The notes: generated from the sequence alone by a model not told the origin. DNA of 56,807 nt from Alectoria sarmentosa (GCA_009733775.1 WOGZ01000224.1:1-56807); one strand, 5' to 3'; counted from the first letter of the stretch, positions 12,170 through 21,736 are shown. Numbers and translations are program-made.

Positions 12170-12440
12170 TGCGATCACACCCATGGCTACCATATTCATG
12201 GTTATCACATTCATGCCTGGCCATGGCTAATAACATACTTATGCGATCACACCCTTGATTACCACACCCATACCTATCACACTCGTGGTTACCACACACA
12301 TGTTTGGTCATGACTATCACACCCATAACTATCACACTCATGACTACCACACCCATGACTGACCATAACTATCATACCCATGCGACCATACCCATGCGAT
12401 CATATTCATGGTTATCACATCCATGCCTAGCATACTCTAC
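12170..12440. repeat. Degenerate short tandem repeats inside the transposon
   Basis: A degenerate unit of roughly 15-20 bp, built from ATCACACTCATG, ACCACACCCATG and CATGGTTATCACAT variants, repeats many times. It produces a spurious Cys/His/Gly-rich open frame on the minus strand that should not be called a gene. Such subterminal repeats are common in Mutator-like elements and can be transposase-binding sites; that role is inference. Confidence 0.7.
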
Positions 12441-12602
12441 TCGACACTCTACACCAAGATAGCAAACTACCGAATCATATCTTTACTTATGACGAATTAC
12501 CGAATCATATTCCTTTTTTTGGTGATGGGGTATGATTCAGTAGTTTGGGGTATGAAAATGTAATAAACGCATGATTTGGGGTATGAAGTAGTAATTCGCC
12601 CC
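12375..12602. repeat. Right terminal inverted repeat
   Basis: Reverse-complement partner of 11681-11910, ending GTAGTAATTCGCCCC immediately before the second TCTAGGCAAGG. The arm retains more C/G than the left one and so is probably closer to the ancestral sequence. Confidence 0.8.
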
Positions 12603-12805
12603 TCTAGGCAAGGCTGCTTATCTTCTTCCTCGTTTCCCAACGATTGGTCTTCCCCTTCTTTTGTGCCATCATAGAGTAAGTGCATACCAAGATCGTTCCC
12701 AAGTTGTGGTACGTCACTGTCTGCCTCCGTAGCGTTGTCATCACTGTCTGTCTCCGTAGCCTTGTTCCGTTGGACCAGAGATGACAGGTACTCTCTGAGA
12801 CCCAT
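12603..12805 (-). pseudogene. NLR part 1: severed 5' coding exon
   Basis: An ATG at 12805 in a good context (AAGTATGGG) opens a 67-codon frame, MGLREYLSSLVQ... through an acidic stretch and LGMHLLYDG to QPCLE, where transposon sequence begins. If the element and one target-site copy are removed, the frame continues ...LEPV, uses a 62-nt GT-AG intron (11660-11599), and enters the hydrolase as PVDIIAVHG, the usual start of SesB-like domains. That continuity is the main reason to assign this fragment to the NLR gene rather than to an independent small protein. Confidence 0.72.
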
Positions 12806-15101
12806 ACTTGTCGAAAAGGTTTGGTGTGCTCCAGTGAATGTGAAAAAGCAATCGAATCGTAGAAATGATGATGTCTATCTCACAAGCTTCCGCTGGACAG
12901 GGAAAGAGAAAGTGGCGTAGAACCTGTGCTTCTACCGTAGCCTTACTATCTTGCCTGATCGAATGCTATCTGTATCTGCTTTCTTGTAGAACACAGACTC
13001 GATAGATCTGGCAAACATCGCTATATATGTTCTTTCCGTTAAGCGCCAATGTTCACATCGAGTCCATAAGTAGAAGTGCGATGCCGGGAATAGTCCCAGT
13101 GCGTTGATATGCGGCCCTTCAATACAGCCGTTTCAGATGACTCGTTAAGCCTCGCTGATCTGTTCATTCCATTGGGTAATGCAAGATCTGAGGGTCGCTC
13201 TTGCTTTTTTTTAGTCTCTAGGAGATCTCAGATGCAAAAGTGCACATCTAAGCGCTTAGCTCGCGAGGTCATAGGCTCACCCAAAAAGACCATTCTGCGT
13301 CGAAGCTAATAATAGATAAAAAAGGTGGCGTAAATTTAGCGAAGAACCTTTCTATCACTATCAGTACGCCTTAATAGAGTCTGCAAGTGCGCTGTTATTT
13401 AATCGCCATCATCATATCAAAGAATTTCGGCAGCCAGATTGAATACTAGATATAAAATCTACTAGTTGGACCATTCCCATAGCTTCTACTGCCCTCTTAC
13501 ATCTTTACTTTTCGACTTGACCGTGATTATTTATCATCACCTCGCAACATGGCCAAAAACAAGGAGAGGCGGGCGCCTTACAGCCTATCAATTCTCTGGC
13601 TCAGAGTAGTTGGGGGATTCATCTGCTGGGGTGCGCGAGAAGATTGGGGGGCCAAAGCTCCTTATATATGGTTTCACTCCCCCCACTTTTCCCTGCATAT
13701 TGTTGCGTCCCGGCCGATTTCTTTTACAAAGCTGTTCAACCTACGCGCCCGTACTTGAAATAGCTCCATTCACTCCTGATCATCTCGCAGACATGGGAGT
13801 TTCCGGCGCTGGGTACGGGTAACGCCTGTTCAGGCTTCGAGGCCTCGCGTTCGAGACGGCCTAAACACGACTTCTGATCCCACGAATGTCCCTTGTGCAC
13901 AGTGTTTTAAGTGCTTGTGTAGCTGTTGTTTTGGCAAGCAAAGTGGAAAACTAGATGCACCCTATTTTTGGAACACATATTTGACAGCCAATTACACCGC
14001 TCAGCACGCCTCATCCGTTTTCTCACCCTGCACAGCCTATCGTTCTGCTCACCCCACCTCACCCTTGCCACCCTACTTCCTCACCCCCACTCACCCTGCG
14101 TGGGTGAGAATCAAAGCGGCGAGAGGTTGATAAAGGCCGCTTGCCTCGATGCAGGAACCGAGGCACCGTGAAGGGCGATGTTTTGGCGCCGCATCTTTAA
14201 AGCAAACGCGAGCGTTGTGCAACGTTGATGAGGAATCATGGCGGATGTTGGGACTCGGTGATTTGAGCATTCTCTTTCTGTAGGAAACAACCGCAGGGTA
14301 GGGCAAAGCCGTAGGGTAGCGGAAAAACGTCGTGTAGAGAAACCCCTAGGTGATTGGAAGCCATAGGGCATAGGGGAACCGCATGATAGAAAGATTCCTG
14401 AGGCTATCTTATGCTGGGACTTTTATGCGGTACTGCCTTTCACAGAACCCTTTTTCGATACATGCATGTCCCTGGTGTTAATCGCCATTCGATACATCAG
14501 CCGGATGGTAAATGTGCTCGGGCGCAATGGTTGCGACAGTAGACAAATGTAATCTGCATGATGCAGGAGATCGATACGAGTAGTCCTAACTCTGCAGTAG
14601 TCCGCCAATGCACCATATCATCCTCTCGCAGATACGGTTGAGACAATACTCCCACTATGCGTATATCCTTTTAACATCCCTCTTTTTCAATGGGTAACAA
14701 AAGGTACATACCGTCTTTTGATCCATGTACAACTTCCCTCCTCTTCCGCATTCAGGTGCTATCTCCGGGCTGGTTCAGCAAGGTGCAGTATCGGAGCGTC
14801 TCAAAGCCGAAGTATCTGACTTTCGTGAATTCTATTACCAGAGAAGTGAATACTTTTGCTACTCCTCACTCAAAGCTCATATAAGAACCTTCACCGCCAA
14901 TCTCCTTCCTCATTTATTTCACCCCACGGCTTCGAGACATTTCAGTTCGACTTCGATATTGCACCATCATCAATCACTGATTGTATCGTTCCATCATCAC
15001 CCCTTTCCTTCGCTGCGAAGTCCAATAACCCCTTCGCAGCTTTCTTGCTTACTCTCACTGCCAAACTCACTTCAGCACTCTTTGACTTCGAAATCCCGAC
15101 G
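12806..15101. other. Intergenic between the NLR start and the Nmad2-like gene
   Basis: This should contain the divergent promoters of both genes. A 69-codon plus-strand frame at 13549-13758 begins with a well-placed ATG (AACATGGCC) but has no domain I recognise. A C/T-rich tract with repeated CACCC occurs at 14045-14100 and GTAGGG-type repetition at 14290-14370. I see no other gene. Confidence 0.4.
14880..14885 (+). promoter_or_regulatory. Candidate TATA box of the Nmad2-like gene
   Basis: TATAAG lies 217 nt upstream of the chosen ATG at 15102, leaving room for a leader of about 180 nt. It also argues against using the in-frame ATG at 14856, which lies upstream of the box. Confidence 0.35.
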
Positions 15102-15881
15102 ATGTCGACCGTTGCATCCATATACTCGGGCTTTGGTGAGATGACTGCTGGCGAAGACGGCAAAAATCAGAGAAAGCTTCGTCAAAGACCCACCAGGACC
15201 TATGTGTACAAACAAACTGTCGATGATGGCGTGGCTCCATGCGCACCTCCAGCTGAGGGGAATTTCCCAGCTCTTCTCACTCTCGCGGTCTGTAAATCAG
15301 CAATCCGGCGAACGGCGAAGCCGGGTGATCGAAATCTGGGCATCACCAGCAAAGCCATTGCCGATACAGACCAATACCCACTGCACGCCATCATCTATTT
15401 TGCGGTAGTAGACGAGGTCATTCCTAGTCAAACTTATTTTACAACTGCACACAGAGATCGCCTGGACTGCATCTACTTTTTCGACGATTCTACAGGCCAA
15501 ATCACCCGGCTTACGACTACCGACATCCGTGACAGTCAGGAGGACCGTGAAGAGGACCTTGGGAAGTATCCGTTGTACAAGGACGGCTGGGTATTGGTGT
15601 GTCGAGAATTTCGCTATTTTGGAAAGGATGCGGTAAGGATTACGAGTTCCACCCCTTGGCTTCTCGATGTGTCCCAAAGCCTACGTCAAGGCCATCGTGT
15701 TTGTGATGAGGAGGACGACATTTGGCAAGAGCTGGAGGACCTAATCAACCACCTCTGGGCAATGACTACCAGTTTTACACCCAGAACTTTAGCTGGCAAC
15801 ACTCGGAGATCTGTCCTGAAAAGAAATTCATCTCAGTCACCTCCACCACTAAGGCGACCGCGACCGCGACCGCAATGCTAA
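15102..15881 (+). CDS. Nmad2-like (nucleotide-modification-associated domain 2) protein
   Basis: An intronless frame of 259 residues from ATG 15102; the 5' in-frame extension is C/T-rich leader. After a basic stretch (KLRQRPTRTYVYKQ) the core resembles the Nmad2 family: a small beta strand, LLTLAVCKSAIRRTAKPGDR, then LHAIIYFAVVDEVIPSQTYF, an acidic turn with YFFDDSTG, and VLVCREFRYFGKDAVRI. The C-terminus is Arg/Pro rich. Nmad proteins were proposed from comparative genomics to work with enzymes that modify bases in DNA or RNA; the reaction, if any, is not established. No modification enzyme is adjacent here. I assign the family from motif pattern alone, so a profile search is needed to be sure. 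Confidence 0.6.
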   Translation: MSTVASIYSGFGEMTAGEDGKNQRKLRQRPTRTYVYKQTVDDGVAPCAPPAEGNFPALLTLAVCKSAIRRTAKPGDRNLGITSKAIADTDQYPLHAIIYFAVVDEVIPSQTYFTTAHRDRLDCIYFFDDSTGQITRLTTTDIRDSQEDREEDLGKYPLYKDGWVLVCREFRYFGKDAVRITSSTPWLLDVSQSLRQGHRVCDEEDDIWQELEDLINHLWAMTTSFTPRTLAGNTRRSVLKRNSSQSPPPLRRPRPRPQC

Positions 15882-16831
15882 GCTTCGGCGGGCATTTCTG
15901 GGGACCTTATGATTTTTGCACCCATGTTAGGACAGATCGATCACAGATCGAACAGTCTGATCCACGTGGGGATATCGGATTGGCTTTATTGCTGCAACAC
16001 ATTGGTGCAGATAAAGGCACCCGATCGTCCTCGCGTTCCCGACCAATGGTCCAGAAAATTGGGGTGGACCATCGGGCATCTTGGGTTGGTGATGAGGTTG
16101 GGTAACAACGGTCCAGTCTTTCTATTCTGGTAGAAGGACTACGGGATGCGAAATCCGTGTTGATAGATGTGGTTAGGAGCTGGCGATCAGTAATGGGAAG
16201 CTGGCTGGGACTTTGGGCAGCGTCAGACCTGGATTCAGATATCTGATGAGCGTCTAAGACGCATGTTGTTGTTCCATCCAGTCTTTTCAACGTGCATAGT
16301 CTTCGACCCACTGACCACGCCGAGAACTCCCCTCCCTTGCCTTCCCATCCGCATCGCCCCTGTAACCATCTCACCACCCCAAATCCCTTATTCTCCTCAT
16401 CAACTTTATTCGTTGTATTGCTTTTCAGCCCTTTCCTGTTTTTGTCGTTTTGTGATATCTTTCCGTAGCTCAGGCCGACTTGACTATCTTTTCATTGATG
16501 GACGCCAGCCCGGCTATATTCTGTGGGTGGCTTATCTACACGTGACGAAATCTATCAGACTAACAAGCTTGTACACTAGAAGTAACAATTCGCCTCGAGC
16601 TGCTACCCAACTTGCAACTTGGAACCAAAGGCCAAGGTACTCGATATACCGTTGGCCTATTTGGGGATAGCGCGTTCTGGCTTAGTCATTGCGGCTTATG
16701 TATTCCACTACCCTACTTCGTAGCATAGCTCCCTATCAATTGAATCCTCATTTGTTGGAATCTGCTGCAGCACTACCCTATCTGGTGGCATATGTCATAT
16801 GTGTCAAGGCAATAGCGTCCTTTTGCTACTA
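15882..16831. other. Intergenic
   Basis: Downstream of the Nmad2-like gene. Open frames on both strands between 15900 and 16670 lack recognisable motifs. A short palindromic CATATGTCATATG occurs near 16791. It probably holds the 3' end of the upstream gene and the promoter of the next one. Confidence 0.4.
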
Positions 16832-16837
16832 TATAAG
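16832..16837 (+). promoter_or_regulatory. Candidate TATA box
   Basis: TATAAG, 57 nt before the first downstream ATG at 16894 and 277 nt before the ATG at 17114. The spacing fits transcription starting around 16865, which would place the 45-codon frame at the head of the mRNA. Confidence 0.45.
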
Positions 16838-16893
16838 TAGCCTTCACACCACTCCATAGCTAGACAATCAATCCTCATACCGTCAATCTCAAC

Positions 16894-17031
16894 ATGGTTA
16901 CATACCACCACAGACTTGTTCTGGTGGTAGTTCTAATACTCAACCTCCTTTTCAAACAAACAAGCTCGAATCCTTCCGCACGCCAAGTGGTTTCTAAGCC
17001 TAGCAGTAGTCATACATTCGACATGACTTAA
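16894..17031 (+). CDS. 45-residue hydrophobic-start peptide: upstream ORF or first exon
   Basis: The frame starts AACATGGTT and encodes MVTYHHRLVLVVVLILNLLF followed by a polar Ser-rich tail, a signal-peptide or signal-anchor pattern. It stops at 17031. There are three readings: a small secreted peptide, an upstream ORF of the 17114 gene, or its real first exon. For the last, a GT-AG intron from GTGGTT (16987) to CTCCAG (about 17047) would join it in frame to the open sequence leading into 17114. The sequence alone does not decide. Confidence 0.35.
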   Translation: MVTYHHRLVLVVVLILNLLFKQTSSNPSARQVVSKPSSSHTFDMT

Positions 17032-17113
17032 GTCCTGTTAACTCCAGCAGTCAACACTTCATCTCCGATTACATTTCCTCTTAGCTCTCTGGAGGCTACT
17101 CTCTGTGTCAAAT

Positions 17114-18712
17114 ATGCCATATACCACAGTCCCGACCGAGAAGGGTCCAATTACCGAACCAAGGTATCCAACAGAGAGTGCAACACAAGGTCCCTTTTCC
17201 TTCGGATCCAGTGGTTTTCTTATCACCGGTACCTTTATCTTTCGGGAGAGTGGAAAACGCCTCAAACGACTTTTGTTCCCGGAATCGCTGAAGAGTGAGA
17301 AGGCCAGAAAGTCGGCCCAAAAAGATGCTCGTAGTATCGATGGACCCTGGATCAAGGCTCAGTTGCAGCACTATGGAATCGACTTCAGTCCCGATATCGA
17401 CCCCTTTAAGATGAAAGCTCTGCTACTTACAGGTGTCGCCTATGGGCTGGTAAGCAAATCTCCGTTGGTAAGTTCATTTCAAGCTGCGTCATTAACGCGT
17501 TTATAGTGCGATGTGGTTCCGCCCCAAGTTCTCAAGATCGAGGCCACACTCAAGGAAAAATACAAGGGCATGATGGAGGATTACCGTGACAGAATGAAAG
17601 CGTATCACGATCAAGAGCTACCGAAACGGGTCCGAAAATTCGAGGCTTGCGCGACTCCAACAGAAGAAGCAACATGTGATCCGTCGCTCTTCCTTCGGAA
17701 ATACTTTCTCGACGAGGATGGCAACTCAGACCGGACCAAGACACCGGATTTAATTTTGCTGCCTGGGTACACCAATAAGTCTATGGCTTTGACAGGGAGA
17801 ACAGAGAGAGTACCCGCTCTACATGTGGCAGATGGAGGATTAGGAGGCGCGAGTAACGTCGTGGTCGTGGGTTGGGACCGAGCAAGGGTCAACAATAAGG
17901 CATACGAAATCGATATGCAGCAAGCTCCAGGACGTGGAATTCTACGCTCATATCAGGATTGGGATCAACAGATGATGAGCCACCTGAAATATGCGAAAGA
18001 ACTCTGTAAACCAGCGAAGATTCTTATCCCCAAAGCCGGCAGCTCGTTCGAGAGGCATAAGTTCTATGGCATATACGCCGTGAAATGCGAGGCCATCCAG
18101 TACGACTGGCCGGGCCTTTCAAAGCAATTACATCTGCGAGTGGTCTACGGTGGACGTCTGGCAATCTTCGACCTTGGAATTGTCGTTGGTTTGATGGTGC
18201 TCGGTAAAACGCAGGAACACGTTACAAAGTTCATACAAAACGGCAAAGCTGACCCAAATGATGCGGAGGACTCGGACGATGAGAGTGAAGACGAAGACAC
18301 GAACAATGATGAAGAAGACAATGATGAGCTAGCAAGCGGAGGTAGCAAGGTTTTAGACTACAACACGGGCGACGAGCCACACACTCCTATTGACTTGACT
18401 TCAGACCAGCCAGCAAAGCGTCAGAAGATTGAGAGCAGTCATCCTCGCCGCCTGTACTTTCAATGGCGCGGGTACAACACCATGTCGGGTGCCATTCAAT
18501 TCGATCCTTCGAATCGCAACACAGGATATCTGGATTTTGCGAACGACAAAGCGACAGTCTTCAAAGGAAACATTCGTATGGATGCCATAGGGGGCGGGAT
18601 ATCTTTTCAAGGTTACAGAGTGCCTGGAATGGGCGGACCATTGACGATGAATTGGAATGCCCTCTCGCATCTTGCATCCGAGAGGGCAAAGGTCCCGGAA
18701 CACATATGGTAA
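17114..18712 (+). CDS. Hypothetical protein with SAP-like segment and acidic linker
   Basis: Two exons (17114-17449 and 17507-18712) give 513 residues. I do not recognise a named function, although similar architectures occur in many Leotiomycetes and Sordariomycetes. A segment PWIKAQLQHYGIDFSPDIDP, continuing with KMKALLL, resembles a degenerate SAP helix pair. The middle is a mixed alpha/beta region (DLILLPGYTNKSMALTG, VVVVGWDRARV). A long acidic low-complexity linker follows (EDSDDESEDEDTNNDEEDND), then a basic PAKRQKIE that could be a nuclear localisation signal. The C-terminus is Gly- and aromatic-rich and beta-like (LYFQWRGYNTMSG, NTGYLDFAND, GPLTMNWNALS). A nuclear chromatin role is only a guess. 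The start could lie further upstream if 16894 is its first exon. Confidence 0.75.
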
Positions 18713-19956
18713 TAGGAGTACCCGGCAGACACGACTACAGTATGCTCTGGTGTTACTCAGAGTCACAATTCGGTGCACCTCACGGACACAGGAGAAGAAG
18801 AAAAAAGCTGATGATTGGCGGAATTTAGCTGATCATATTTGACTAAAAGAAAAATGAACGGGAATTCTGTTCTACGAATGGAGTCCTTTTCCAAACGGCT
18901 GGCTGTGTTCCGATTTTTCCTCCGGGCTGGGCATCAGAAGAGGTCTCATCGGCCTCTCAATGGCGTGGAGCGATCTATTCGCAACGAGCACGCGATCTCA
19001 TCTTCGCAGGCCCGTAATCATGACAAATTCTGCGTCATTGCTCGTCTCCCAATCCACATCGCGCCCGCAATCACCTCACAACCCCATCCCCTTTCCCCCC
19101 ATCATTGCCCCCACCGACCCTATCCTTCATCTCACTCTCCAATCCCTTCCTATCCTCCCCGTGCGCCTTTTCCCCTCTTCTTAAACCATCTCCTCAACTT
19201 CCCCCCCGTACTATTCGCCTCCCTCCGCGCCACCAAGGCCAGAAAACTTGGCATTGGGATCTTCGCCCCTGAACAAAAGTCCCCAGCAATGGAGCCTTAG
19301 CCTACCAACCTCGTCACGAGACCCATCAGATATGAGCAGGCCTCCTAAAGAATTTCTCACATCCCTCGTCGGCAAGAAATTGGGAAAATCAGGATAAAAA
19401 GGGCAGGATTATTTTACCGCGCAACGGCCTCCTGCCGCTCTTTTCGATTCCCACTTCTCGTAGTAAGCGACGTTCGTGCCGGATCGCGATCTAGGCTGTA
19501 GACCGCGGCGGCGTCGGCCATGGTGGGGGGGGGGGGGGTGATGGTGATGGTGATGGGTTTTTTGGGGATGGGGATGGACTGGGCTGGACTGGAGGCAGGT
19601 GAGGCGGCTTTGTTGTGTTTTTGTTGTACAGTTGTTGTAAATTGGAAAACTACCTAGCTATGCTAGGGATCGGGAATGATGTGGGGTTTATTAAGGTCTC
19701 AATCAATTGATTTACATACAGAGTGGATATGGTAGGTAAGGTAGGTAATATACTTGGGCAATGCATTCTCATACTTTATATTCCGCCCAGAAATGCAGGA
19801 TTTGTCATGCCGACACGTGACATGAGGTCAGAACTACCCTCGTCATCTGACTGTTTACGAAAAGCCAAATGACTGCATTAGCGGAAAGAAGCGAGAGATA
19901 TTGTACCTACTTACTCGTCAGATATTAGTTACACAGGTTTTTTATCTACTTATCAG
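18713..19956. other. Intergenic
   Basis: No confident gene. Minus strand 19521-19414 has a 35-codon frame starting in good context (MADAAAVYSLDRDPARTSL...), just downstream of a C/G homopolymer at about 19526-19538. It could be the first exon of a gene whose other exons I cannot trace. Plus-strand frames at 18960-19300 are C/T-rich and Pro/Ser-rich. Confidence 0.35.
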
Positions 19957-20505
19957 TCATTGACATAACCTCCATCCGTCAACGGGAGGTCGATGCTTTG
20001 AATCGCTGCTTCTCCAAGATCGACTGTAACGTCGACAGCAGCGCATTCGACGAGCGTGGTTCCCAGCTTTCGACCCAATTAATTGCCCACTGCTCTCAAC
20101 CTGTTTCCAGTTCCCGAACGCCTTGTGGCGGCCGCGATGACTTGGGTCAAGTTGCGCTGCGAGTCCTTCCGCGGCGGAAATCCGATCCTCTGCAACGACT
20201 CTTTCGTATGTCGCAAGCAGATGAGCATCGGTGACCTTGGGTCGTGCATTCGTGCATGCTGAGCAGATCGAGCAGGGTTTGTCGATAGAACGAACATGAA
20301 TGCTTGACGGAAAGAGGAGAATACAGCAGGACGTAATGATTATGATGACGGCTACTTGAATTGGGGAAGCGAGTGGGCTCCAGGAAATTGTATCCCGAGA
20401 GTGTGAGAACACTGATTTTGGAAATACGTTTGCTGGGTATAGCGCTTCGAATGACGGCTTGGGATCAAGACGGCTCGAAGGATGAGTGGGATGAGCTAGG
20501 TTCAT
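19957..20505 (-). CDS. Hypothetical single-pass membrane protein
   Basis: From ATG 20505 the frame encodes about 182 residues. It has an N-terminal polar region, one hydrophobic helix at about residues 48-65 (QVAVIIIITSCCILLF), a Cys cluster (CSICSAC) and a soluble tail. The last 40 codons in this frame are Arg/Cys/Ser rich and look wrong. The next frame over the same DNA (about 20068-19960) reads as ordinary protein (TLVECAAVDVTVDLGEAA, then SIDLPLTDGGYVND, stop). Either a small intron near 20100 or a frameshift separates them; the obvious GT-AG pair is only about 34 nt apart, which is short. No function recognised. Confidence 0.4.
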   Translation of the reverse strand: MNLAHPTHPSSRLDPKPSFEALYPANVFPKSVFSHSRDTISWSPLASPIQVAVIIIITSCCILLFPSSIHVRSIDKPCSICSACTNARPKVTDAHLLATYERVVAEDRISAAEGLAAQLDPSHRGRHKAFGNWKQVESSGQLIGSKAGNHARRMRCCRRYSRSWRSSDSKHRPPVDGWRLCQ

Positions 20506-21094
20506 GGTAGTAGCGATGAGTGAGGGGTGTAAGAAAGTAGATAGGTAAGGTGTAGGAAGTCTTGATATGTGTCTGTTGCGTGCGTGAGCGGAGTCTGGAT
20601 AGTTGCATGCAACAGCTGTCATTTGTGTGGAATTGATCTAGTGATGATACGACATTTGAAAAGCCGGTCCTTTCCCCTCAGATCCCGCTTCTATGTCGGA
20701 AAAGAACTTTGTTATCTAGATTATTCCTTTCTAACGTGCAGAAAGCGATTTCCCAAGTTGGTCGGACCCAAGCGACGGGGCTGCTAACATCAGCCTCAGA
20801 AGAAATTGTATGAATTTGTCGTGTCCCCCCGGGAAGAAGACCAGGTTCCTATGATCGTCCTATGATCGAAGCATCTTGCTGTCCTGGCGGAGTGTTAATC
20901 TCGATATTCATGGAAACCGGACTCGGTAGAATATAGTCACTTCTACTCAGTGCTTTTTGAATCTGCCCATGTATCGTCCTTTGGGAGATGTTGTTGAGGC
21001 CCCCAATGATAGAAGTTCCGATTGAAGCTGCACTGGACGCCTTTTGCAAGCTTTGCTTCTTATCAGCGTAACGATTGAAGCCTGCTCCAAAAGG

Positions 21095-21270
21095 CCAAAC
21101 TTGTGGGCTTTCTAGAACGGGAGTCGGTGGCAACGATCAGTCAAGTCTTGAACTCCTCGCGGGTGCGATGTAGATATGATTGTCTCAAATGGCCAAACCT
21201 GTGGGCTTTCCGAAATGGGAGTCGGCGGCAATGATCGGTTCAAGTCCTGAAACCCTCGCGGGGGCGATGC
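21095..21270. repeat. Duplicated unit in the protease tail
   Basis: Copies at about 21095-21171 and 21193-21270 encode the motif LPPTP(I/V)xESPQVWPF and PRGxQDL. They differ by scattered substitutions and by one missing base in the 21095 copy, which shifts the reading frame of the predicted protein. Confidence 0.75.
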
Positions 21271-21736
21271 AGAGTCGACTACCTCAGCGTTGGGTTTGTC
21301 AGTTGAAGTGCCAACGGTAGGTCGACTACCTCTCAAGAGTCCAGTAGAGGTAAATATAGCGAATCTGTTCCTTGCGTTGAGGTCTTGGGTCATTATGTGT
21401 CCGGCGGAGTCCTGGTCGGCCATCAACTCGTACCTGATGGGTTTCGGAGACTCTTCTAGCTCTAACACCGAGCGTCCACCTCGCAGCTCGACGATCCCTG
21501 TGTCGGGTACTTCTCGGGGTCCACATAAATTGTTGGTATCGATCTCTTGGATTGGGGGCACGATCAAAGCTTCTGGGTTTGGCGATTCTTCGGGGAGTTC
21601 TGTAGAGTCCCTGTTGCCTATTTTCGATTTTTTGTGTCGCCATCTAAGAATCGCAAAGGCAATGCCAAAGACGCTTGCCAAGAAGAACACCGTGGCTGAG
21701 AGGCTCGTACCTATTACGGCGACATGGCTGATGTGT

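Larger units (their letters stand above)
11670..12613. mobile_element. TIR transposon (MULE-like, non-autonomous) inside the NLR gene
   Basis: An 11-bp string TCTAGGCAAGG occurs at 11670-11680 and at 12603-12613. Between them is a 922-bp element (11681-12602) whose ends are long inverted repeats. The first 24 bases of the left end, GCAAATTATTACTTCATACCCCAG less its last bases, match the reverse complement of the right end with only transitions. Similarity runs about 220 bp inward on each side. Long terminal repeats with a 9-11 bp target duplication fit Mutator-like elements. There is no transposase; the interior is a CATG-rich degenerate repeat. Exact TIR/target boundaries are uncertain by a few bases, because GGG could belong to either. 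Left-end differences are largely C-to-T and G-to-A, suggesting RIP or deamination. Confidence 0.82.
7656..12805 (-). pseudogene. Disrupted SesB-NACHT-ankyrin (NLR-type) gene
   Basis: This whole-gene view covers nine coding exons encoding a fungal NOD-like receptor: a short N-terminal leader, a SesB-type alpha/beta-hydrolase effector domain, a linker, a NACHT nucleotide-binding domain, a winged-helix-like segment and ankyrin repeats. From exon 3 onward all splice phases agree, and the last exon closes on a stop at 7656. Two lesions break the frame. A terminal-inverted-repeat transposon (11681-12602) lies inside exon 1, and a net one-base-extra (or two-missing) shift sits at about 11457-11470 in exon 2. 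The parts are described in the next entries. Members of this class act in heterokaryon incompatibility and regulated cell death; this allele should not make a full-length receptor unless the shift is a sequencing error and the insertion is spliced out. Confidence 0.8.

Noticed and set aside
12111..12356. Minus-strand open frame rich in Cys, His and Gly
   Set aside because: It arises from the degenerate CATG-rich repeat inside the transposon; the periodicity of the DNA explains the composition.
11670..12613. hAT-type element with 8-bp target duplication
   Set aside because: The exact repeat is 10-11 bp and the inverted ends are over 200 bp long, favouring a Mutator-like type, although hAT is not formally excluded because of ambiguous end bases.
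13549..13758. Short frame starting MAKNKERRAPYSLSILWLRVV
   Set aside because: Good start context but no recognisable domain, no supportable downstream exon and no homology cue; left unannotated.
13800..13870. GC-rich semi-palindrome around GAGGCCTCGCGTTCGAGAC
   Set aside because: Too short and imperfect to call an element, and it does not fold as a tRNA or a known RNA.
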